Below are positions 57,315 through 64,000 of a stretch of 64,000 nucleotides of DNA, piece after piece. The translations under genes and the position numbers were made by a program. How positions within the stretch are numbered: position 1 is the stretch's first letter; every line of letters starts with the position of its first letter. The DNA comes from Clarkia xantiana subsp. parviflora (lineage: Eukaryota; Streptophyta; Magnoliopsida; Myrtales; Onagraceae). The notes under the pieces are model-generated. The model ran no database searches and was not told where the DNA came from. It was given only the letters and a program-made list of their open reading frames with translations. The DNA lies in the NCBI GenBank assembly GCA_036873135.1, contig JAPTYO010000009.1, forward strand, positions 41,060,756 to 41,124,755. The letters are read 5' to 3'.

Positions 57315-57862
57315 ATGGCTCAAGACACCAATGTTGATGACCCCCTTTACATACACCCCTCAGACACCACTGGCCATATGCTCATCCCTTTCCAACTGCA
57401 AGGGACCTCCAACTACCATGTTTGGAGCACCTCAATCAGGGAAGGCTTGTTGGTAAAGAACAAGCTTGGTTTTATAGATGGCACATTCACAAGATTGGAT
57501 GTTGATGTCAATGATAGAGTGAAATGGGATAGAGTAAATGCAATTGTCAAGGCATGGTTGAAGAATACTGTGGCCAAGGATTTGGTGAATGGTTTGGTCT
57601 ACAACACAACTGCTTCTTCCATTTGGAATGACTTGAAGGAGATGTTTGATAAGGTGGATGGCACACAAATCTTCCAATTAACAAGGGAGATTTACCGAAC
57701 ATCTCAAGGTGTGCTCTCTATCACTGAATACTTTGCCAAGATGAAGCAACTATGGGATGCTCTTGCTTCTATTGATGATTTGGATCTTCAATGTGCTGGG
57801 GACATTGCCATTGTTAATGAACACAAGGAGAAGCATAAGTTGATGGCATTTCTTTTGGGACT
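57315..57862 (+). CDS. gag: copia gag of element G, cut by element D
   Basis: ATG at 57315 (MAQDTNVDDPLYIHPSD). The frame is open for 183 codons until the LTR of element D begins. It has the typical copia gag start (DPLYIHPSD, then LQGTSNYHVWSTSIREGLL, NKLGFIDGT) and the UBN2-like segment (SIWNDLKEMFDKVDG, ITEYFAKMKQLWDAL). It ends at MAFLLGL, where such gags usually continue with a short variable loop, so about one third of gag plus all of pol should lie beyond D. No lesion is seen in the visible part, so G was a young copy when D hit it. Different family from F3. Confidence 0.85.
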
Positions 57863-58558
57863 TGATGGGTCCGACTACAGCCGTCAGGCCCTTTAACGGA
57901 GAGGAAACGGCAAACAGGCCCACCAGGCCCAGAGTAGGGGTCAAGATGACCTAGGAGAAGGGTCCCGATGAAGGGAGTCCCGACGAAGCAAGTGCCGACA
58001 CAGTCGGTCCCGACAGTGGAGCTGGAAGCTCCCGATGAGAAGCCTTTAAGCAGACCCCGATGATGAATCCCTGGGAATGATTGGCCCTGTCACGATGACG
58101 AGGGGCCCCGAGCGGTGACACAACGAGATAACTCTGGAGTCCCCGACGGGAGTCGGGACTCGTTATCAGAGGATAAAGCCAAGATATGCGGGGCATGGCC
58201 GAGATACGCGGAACGTGGTTAAGATACACGGAGCGTGGCCGAGATACGCGGGGCATGGCTAAGATACGCAAGATCACGTACGAGATATGCGGGACACGGG
58301 CTAACCACCCCTAACGGTTCGCCAGGTACCTGAGGCATCTCTTTGCCTATAAAAGGGCAGGAGGTCACCTCAGATCACTTACGTTGAGTTGAATACACTT
58401 TGATATCTGTTACTTGCCAGTCAAACGAAGTACTCATTTAAGCATCGGAGAGGGATTCTGGGTCACCGCCCGGTCTATCCCCTCTTGCAGGATTGCGTGG
58501 AGCAAAGGAGCTAGGATTGCCGTCAAGATCCGTACCGGAGTTCCACCGTGATCCAACA
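57863..58558 (+). repeat. 5' LTR of element D
   Basis: 696 bp, TGATGGGTCCGACTACAG to GTGATCCAACA; TATA box 58348-58354. B-like subfamily. Confidence 0.93.
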
Positions 58559-58559
58559 T

Positions 58560-58576
58560 TGGCGCCGTCTGTGGGA
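58560..58576 (+). other. Primer-binding site of element D
   Basis: TGGCGCCGTCTGTGGGA, 1 base after the LTR. Confidence 0.8.
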
Positions 58577-58594
58577 ATCAAACAAAAAGCTGAT

Positions 58595-61500
58595 ATGCCT
58601 TCTACTCGATCGATGGCGGCTGGCAAGAACAGAAGGGGACAATCCGGTGGTTCCCGTCACCCCGCTGCAACGAACCTGAATTCAGTACCAGAACAAGGAG
58701 AAAACCAGAACCATCCCCCGGCTGAGCTCTCCCAGACAGGGGGGCACAATGGATCGCATCCCGAAGATGTTGCCCCTCATCACCAGGATAACAGGGGGCA
58801 GAAGGCTCCCCCGGCTGCAGATTTGACGAGGGCCGTGGCAGAGGCCATGCCCATGTTCCTGGCGGCTGTAGAGGCTCTCTTGGACCGAAGGGAGGCTGGG
58901 AGGAGGCAGGAGGAGATGCCCCCACTGGAGGAAGCAACCCTACCAACAGAGGGTCGGAACGCGCAGGAAGCCCCGCCCCAAGGCCAAGACAGAGGCAGAA
59001 CAACTAGTCAGCCGGAAAGGTTCGTGGTTGACGGGCCAGGACCAGTACAACACAGGACCATTCCCCTGAATGGTCCCATCACTCCCGACCAGGTGGTAAA
59101 GATCGTGAACATCTGTATGGGAGAACAGAAGCCGCTGGTGTCGGAGCTAAGGGATCGATCCACTCATCCCTTTGTTCCCCGACTAATAGACACCCTCGCC
59201 CCGCCTGGGCTGGGTATCCCCGAGATTAAGGAATATGATGGCGAAGGAGATCCAGTCCGTCATGTCCAGAAGCATCTTATGGCGTGTCTGGGTAGAGCCC
59301 CGAATGAAGATATAGTGTGTACACTGTTCCCAAACACACTTGGAGAAAGAGCCCTGACCTGGTTCTTTAGCCTGCCCCCAGGCTGCATTACCTGTTGGGC
59401 GGACATGCACGACCGCTTCATCCGACAATACCAGGGCCGCAGACGTTTGTTGAAGAGCGTGAGGTCCCTAACCCAGGTGGTGCAAAGGCCCGACGAGTCG
59501 CTGACACACTATTACCAGCGGTACACCGCTAGCGTAGCCGAGATAGATGAGGAAATCTCGGAGGGCTCCGACCTGATGCACAGCGTGGCTGAGAAAGCTG
59601 TGTGGAATATGGAAGCATTACAGAAGAGGGTGAAGCGGCAGATCGATGTCCAGGAGTCAAAGATAGCCGCGGGAGAATTGGAGCCCCCAAAATCGAATAA
59701 AGGGAAGCAGGCGAGCAAGCCTTTCGACGATCGTAAGTCAAAGGGCAAACCTGAGGGCAGTCGGGACCGAGGCCGCTCTGGTCGGAAGGATGACAGACGT
59801 TCTTCAAGAAAAGACAAGAGGGAGGATTTTGACATTCCTCTCAACTGCTCCATGGCGGAAGTGCTGACAGTCATGGAACGACAAGGTATCTCCAAGTACC
59901 CCCCGAAGAAAGATGGAGAATTCCTGGGGTCCCGCACAGATCGTTATTGTCGGTTTCACCGCGCAAATGGCCACGACACCAATCACTGTCGGGAGCTGAA
60001 GAAGGAGATTGAAAAGCTAATCCAGAAGGGAAAGCTCAAGGAGTTCGTTGGGGATAAACGATGCAGGTCTCGCTCTCGATCCCGATCGCGGTCCCGTTCC
60101 CGATCCCGCGATCGGTCCCCGAAGAAGAAGAGAACTGATCCGGAGTCATCCGGTGTTCGCAAAGAAAGACGAGTCATCAACGTGATTCATGGAGGATTTG
60201 CTGCTGGAGGTGATACCTCATCCGCCCGAGAGGTCTATGCCTCTAGAATCCCTACGGCGGTGGTGCTGGCTAAGAGGTCCCGATCTTGGACCCTGAAGGA
60301 AGAGATGGTGATCTCCTTCTCATCGGAGGACCTCATAGGCGTGGAGACTCCACACGACGATGCCCTAGTGGTAACCCTGGATGTAGATGGGTTCGAAATG
60401 AAGAGAATCCTAATCGAAGGAGGGAGCTCCTCCGACATTCTGTTTATGGACGCGCTAGAAGCTATAGGTAAAACAAAGAAAGATCTGAAGGAAGCAAACT
60501 TCCCGATGGTCGGGTTCTCCGGCTCAACTTCCTACCCACTAGGAGTAATCACCTTACCAGTGGAGTTTGGTAGCGGTTGGAAATCAGATAGGAGGAACGT
60601 GGAGTTTGTCGTGGTTGATTCCGCGGGGACCTACAACGCAATTATCGGGAGAACCACCATCAATCCCCTGATGGCGGTTGCCTCGACTGTGCACCAGAAG
60701 ATGAAGTTCCCGACTGACCACGGGGTCGGAGAGGTCAAGGGCGACCAGGTGGCTTCCCGAAAATTCTATGTTAATGCCACCCGGAGGAGGAGGCGAGAGG
60801 CCATGACTGTCCTCCAAACAGACACATATCCTAGAGAAGAGTTTGGGCGTCCCGCCCCCGTAGAAGATCTGAAAGAAGTCGAGATCGACGGACCCCAGAG
60901 GAAGGTGAAAATCGGGTCTGCTATAACTGAAGTGACAGCCCAAAAATTGGTGGAGTTGCTGAAAGAGTTCAAAGAGCTGTTTGCCTGGTCCCCCAGCGAT
61001 ATGCCAGGAATCAGCCCCGACGTGATCGTGCACGAGCTAAAAATAGACCCCGCGATCAAGCCTATTACACAGAAAAGGCGTCCGATGGGCACGGATAAGA
61101 AGATCGCAATCCAGCAGGAGGTGGGCAGGTTGCTCGATGCTGGTTTCATTAAGGAGCTCCGATTCCAGACTTGGGTTGCCAACCCAGTGCTGGTGAAGAA
61201 GACTAACGGGAAGTGGCGAATGTGCGTGGACTTCCGCGACTTGAACAAGGCTTGTCCAAAGGATTGCTATCCACTCCCGAGGATTGACCAGCTGGTGAAT
61301 GCCACATCGGGACATGAGCTGTTAAGTTTCATGGACGTGTATTCAGGCTACAACCAGATCAAGATGGCCAAAGAAGACGCCCCCCATACAGCGTTCTATG
61401 CAGACAGCGACATCTATCACTACGATGTCATGCCTTTCGGGTTGATCAATGCCGGGGCAACCTACCAGCGGAGGGTGAATAAGTTGTTTGGAGATATGCT

Positions 61501-64000
61501 AGGAGAAACCATGGAAGCCTACGTGGATGATATGCTGGTGAAGTCCCGACAAGCCGAGGACCACGTGCACAACCTGACCATGGCATTTGAGCGGATGAGG
61601 CTCCATCAAGTTCGTCTGAACCCGACGAAATGCGCCTTCGGAGTCCACTCAGGGAAATTTTTGGGCTTCATGGTAAGCCAAAGAGGAATTGAAGTGAATC
61701 CTGAGAAGCTAAGGGCAATCGAGGAGATGCAGTCTCCGATCAACCATCGGGAGGTGCAAGTGTTGAATGGCCGACTAGCTGCAATGAATCGCTTCTTGTC
61801 CAAAGCCAGCGACCGATCAATGCCGTTTTTTGAAGTCTTGAGGGCCAACAAAAAATTCGAATGGACCGCCAAATGTGAAGAGGCGTTCCAAGCACTAAAG
61901 CAGCACCTTCGCACACTCCCGCCGCTAGCAAAACCGGTTCCAGGCGAGCCGCTCTTCCTTTATTTGGCTGTTTCTGAATTTGCCATTAGCTCTGTGTTAG
62001 TAAAGGTTGTCGAGGGTAATCAAGTCCCCGTCTATTATGTAAGCAAGGCATTTGCCAAATCTGAATTGAACTATCCCGCCGTTGAGAAGTACCTCTTTGC
62101 GTTGATAATTACTGCTCGGAAGCTAAGACCATATTTCCACGCACACGAGATCACTGTGCTAACGAACCAGCTTTTGAAGCATTTTCTGAACCGACCGGAT
62201 GCGTCGCGGAGATTGGTGAAGTGGGCAGTAGAGCTCAGTGAGTTTCGAATACACTTTGCTCCAAGAACGGCCATCAAGGGCCAGGCATTGGCGGACTTTA
62301 TAGCAGAATCTACAGCCCCCGATCTAGAAGAAACGGGCCCTGTAGAGGGGGCAACCATGGAGGTCCCAACAGAAGAACAACCAGAGAGGGCAGAGCAATC
62401 AGAACAGCCAAACAAAGAAAATACCTGGGAGATGTACACAGACGGCTCCGTGAGTTCAGACGGGTCAGGAGCGGGCTTTTTGTTGATACCACCAGGTGAA
62501 GGTGAACCTCTCCGATACGCCTTGGCTTTAACATTCAAGGCCACAAACAATGAAGCGGAGTATGAAGCTCTTATCACGGGCCTAAAAATTGCTAAAGGCA
62601 CTGGAATCGATCACTTGAGAGTGAAGTGCGACGCAGCGTTAATCGTGAACCAAGTTCAAGGGCGATACGAAGCAAGGAGCCCGATAATGAAGAAGTATCT
62701 GCGAGAGGTACAAACCCTGAGAGAGAGCTTCAAAAGCTTCGATATCGAGGCTATTCCGAGGGAGGAGAACGTAGAAGCAGACGCCTTGAGCAAATTTGCC
62801 CTGGGGGCACCCTTAGAAGAAAATCGGAAGGTGCACTTCCTGGAGAAGGTGATCTTGTCAAACATCGACCCCACACAGGTGTGCACCGTTGAAGCAAAAT
62901 CGGAGGAGGAGCCCACTTGGATGACCCCGATAGTCGCGTATTTGACTACGGGGGCAGTCCCCGAGGATAAGGTAGCAGCAGATAGGATATGTCGGATCGC
63001 GTCTAATTATGTGATGCTGGATAATCAGCTGTACAAGAAGGGCTGGTTCTCGACTCCGTACCTGAAATGTGTAGCAGAACCCGACACCAACCGAATCCTG
63101 AAGGAAATGCATGAGGGAATCGCGGCTTGTCACGAGGGGGCCCGATCCATTTTGAGGAAGGTGTTGAACTTAGGCTACTATTGGCCCACGATGAACAAAG
63201 AAGCAACGGCGTTGGTCCGATCATGCGACGCGTGCCAGAGGTACGCCCCGAGTATTGTGGCTCCGGCTGCTAACCTGACATCCATCAAGAGCGCTTGGCC
63301 CTTCGCGCAGTGGGGCATCGACTTGGTGGGACCTCTTCCACAAGCACAAGGACAATGTAAGTATTTACTTGTAGCTATCGATAATTTTTCGAAATGGATA
63401 GAGGCGAAGGCATTGGCCAAAACAACGGGGAACCAGATCGTCAAGTTCCTCCAAACCCACATCGTGTCCAGATACGGGATTCCTAAGGTGGTGATCGGCG
63501 ACAATGGCCCACCGTTTAACGGCTCTCAGGTGAGGGAGTATCTGGAAGAACTGAACGTTGAGCATCGGACCGCCTCCGTACGCCATGCTCAGACTAATGG
63601 CCAGTTGGAGTCAGCCAACAAAATCGTGATGGATGGCCTGAAGAAGAGGGTCTATGCCTTGAAGGGCAAATGGCTGAACGAACAGGAAAACGTACTTTGG
63701 GCTGTTAGAACGACACCCAAACGATCAACAGGGGAGACTCCGTTTGGCCTTGTTTATGGCACGAAAGCTGTCGCTCCTGTGGAGGTAGCTGTGGCATCCC
63801 ATCGAACGAGATATTATGAGCCCCTGACGAATGATGAAATAAGACGCCTGGACTTGGACCTACTCGAAGAGAAAAGGCGGGAAGCGGATGAAGTCCAAGC
63901 TCGAATGCGCTTAGCGACGGCCAGGTACTATAATCGGCGAGTGAAGTCCCGACAGTTCTTCGTCGGGGAGCTGGTTTGGCGTCGCAACGAGTTCACCCTT
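58595..64000 (+). CDS. gag-pol: gag-pol polyprotein of element D, open for 1802 codons to the window edge
   Basis: Gag, protease, RT, RNase H and integrase in one frame; I found no stop, and landmark codons stay in phase from start to end. Zinc knuckle from C452 (CxFHxxxGHxxxxxC), RS run about 491-506, protease loop at 605-612, RT YVDD at 976-979, RNase H YTDGS with D1283, integrase with HHCC near 1510-1550 and catalytic D1576, D1636 and E1672 (spacing D-59-D-35-E). Two oddities. The protease reads ILIEGGSSSD, so the catalytic aspartate of the DGG loop is glutamate (codon 608, GAA). A 48-base in-frame deletion near 59566 removes 16 residues of the gag core that A, B and C have. RT and integrase look sound; protease is probably inactive. 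The C-terminus lies outside the window. Confidence 0.9.
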   Translation, partial: MPSTRSMAAGKNRRGQSGGSRHPAATNLNSVPEQGENQNHPPAELSQTGGHNGSHPEDVAPHHQDNRGQKAPPAADLTRAVAEAMPMFLAAVEALLDRREAGRRQEEMPPLEEATLPTEGRNAQEAPPQGQDRGRTTSQPERFVVDGPGPVQHRTIPLNGPITPDQVVKIVNICMGEQKPLVSELRDRSTHPFVPRLIDTLAPPGLGIPEIKEYDGEGDPVRHVQKHLMACLGRAPNEDIVCTLFPNTLGERALTWFFSLPPGCITCWADMHDRFIRQYQGRRRLLKSVRSLTQVVQRPDESLTHYYQRYTASVAEIDEEISEGSDLMHSVAEKAVWNMEALQKRVKRQIDVQESKIAAGELEPPKSNKGKQASKPFDDRKSKGKPEGSRDRGRSGRKDDRRSSRKDKREDFDIPLNCSMAEVLTVMERQGISKYPPKKDGEFLGSRTDRYCRFHRANGHDTNHCRELKKEIEKLIQKGKLKEFVGDKRCRSRSRSRSRSRSRSRDRSPKKKRTDPESSGVRKERRVINVIHGGFAAGGDTSSAREVYASRIPTAVVLAKRSRSWTLKEEMVISFSSEDLIGVETPHDDALVVTLDVDGFEMKRILIEGGSSSDILFMDALEAIGKTKKDLKEANFPMVGFSGSTSYPLGVITLPVEFGSGWKSDRRNVEFVVVDSAGTYNAIIGRTTINPLMAVASTVHQKMKFPTDHGVGEVKGDQVASRKFYVNATRRRRREAMTVLQTDTYPREEFGRPAPVEDLKEVEIDGPQRKVKIGSAITEVTAQKLVELLKEFKELFAWSPSDMPGISPDVIVHELKIDPAIKPITQKRRPMGTDKKIAIQQEVGRLLDAGFIKELRFQTWVANPVLVKKTNGKWRMCVDFRDLNKACPKDCYPLPRIDQLVNATSGHELLSFMDVYSGYNQIKMAKEDAPHTAFYADSDIYHYDVMPFGLINAGATYQRRVNKLFGDMLGETMEAYVDDMLVKSRQAEDHVHNLTMAFERMRLHQVRLNPTKCAFGVHSGKFLGFMVSQRGIEVNPEKLRAIEEMQSPINHREVQVLNGRLAAMNRFLSKASDRSMPFFEVLRANKKFEWTAKCEEAFQALKQHLRTLPPLAKPVPGEPLFLYLAVSEFAISSVLVKVVEGNQVPVYYVSKAFAKSELNYPAVEKYLFALIITARKLRPYFHAHEITVLTNQLLKHFLNRPDASRRLVKWAVELSEFRIHFAPRTAIKGQALADFIAESTAPDLEETGPVEGATMEVPTEEQPERAEQSEQPNKENTWEMYTDGSVSSDGSGAGFLLIPPGEGEPLRYALALTFKATNNEAEYEALITGLKIAKGTGIDHLRVKCDAALIVNQVQGRYEARSPIMKKYLREVQTLRESFKSFDIEAIPREENVEADALSKFALGAPLEENRKVHFLEKVILSNIDPTQVCTVEAKSEEEPTWMTPIVAYLTTGAVPEDKVAADRICRIASNYVMLDNQLYKKGWFSTPYLKCVAEPDTNRILKEMHEGIAACHEGARSILRKVLNLGYYWPTMNKEATALVRSCDACQRYAPSIVAPAANLTSIKSAWPFAQWGIDLVGPLPQAQGQCKYLLVAIDNFSKWIEAKALAKTTGNQIVKFLQTHIVSRYGIPKVVIGDNGPPFNGSQVREYLEELNVEHRTASVRHAQTNGQLESANKIVMDGLKKRVYALKGKWLNEQENVLWAVRTTPKRSTGETPFGLVYGTKAVAPVEVAVASHRTRYYEPLTNDEIRRLDLDLLEEKRREADEVQARMRLATARYYNRRVKSRQFFVGELVWRRNEFTL

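Larger units (their letters stand above)
57863..64000 (+). mobile_element. Element D: Tat-type gypsy element, runs off the right edge
   Basis: 5' LTR 57863-58558, PBS, then one open gag-pol frame to the window end. The left target copy would be GGACT (57858-57862); the right side is not in the window. Inserted in the gag of copia G. Confidence 0.93.

Noticed and set aside
58602..59003. 133-codon minus-strand frame at the start of element D
   Set aside because: Opposite strand of the gag N-terminus; no promoter, and the same frame is not kept across copies as a gene would be.
1..64000. tRNA or rRNA genes
   Set aside because: No tRNA-like cloverleaf boxes or rRNA sequence were noticed apart from primer-binding sites, which are short tRNA complements.

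Overview
The window is repeat-rich nuclear DNA of a flowering plant. The evidence is LTR retrotransposons of the Ty3/gypsy Tat type and of Ty1/copia type, GT-AG introns, plant TATA and telo-box promoter elements, and no bacterial gene organisation. The species cannot be named from the sequence. Almost all of it is nested retrotransposons. The one candidate host gene is the 3' half of a spliced minus-strand gene at the left edge (1-1287), whose five visible exons join in phase. To its right lie a 66-bp minisatellite (1580-2000), a gene-free stretch, the 3' end of a gypsy-like element (about 3300-3984) and AT-rich DNA (3985-5034).

Layout. Element A (Tat, plus strand, 5040-14802, target duplication GACCC) has a third, internal LTR and looks like a collapsed nest. 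A decayed copia element (F3c, about 14911-21691) and a gypsy protease relic (21780-22365) follow. A second copia copy on the minus strand (F3a, 22447-38824) is split by Tat element B (25502-34177, duplication CGTTT), and its 5' LTR is split by a foreign solo LTR (37535-38497, duplication GTGTT). That LTR is shared with a third copia copy (F3b, 38825-40803 and 51780-52283), which is split just after its reverse transcriptase YVDD box by Tat element C (40804-51774, duplication CGTAT). Next come a gag-only gypsy-like element (F2, 52284-56016), itself holding a Tat solo LTR (53135-53849, duplication GTAAT), and the start of another copia element (G). G's gag is cut by Tat element D (57863 to beyond 64000).

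The Tat elements share one plan: LTR, primer-binding site starting TGGCGCCGT, gag with an arginine-serine run, protease, reverse transcriptase, RNase H, integrase, a tandem-repeat zone, a spliced antisense gene (aORF) with its own TATA/telo-box promoter, polypurine tract, LTR. B is the most informative copy. Its LTRs differ at about 7 of 699 positions and its aORF is open over four exons. Its gag-pol frame stays open although most of the RT, all of RNase H and the end of integrase are gone, so it must have depended on enzymes from another copy. D keeps a 1802-codon gag-pol frame open to the window edge, but its protease aspartate reads glutamate. A and C are broken by stops and frameshifts.

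The best candidate for a poorly described system is the aORF module: a separately promoted, spliced gene that converges on gag-pol with a tandem-repeat array between their 3' ends. Antisense extra genes are known in the Tat lineage. The conserved telo-box promoter, the intron phases and the retention of an intact aORF in a gutted element are the parts worth testing.
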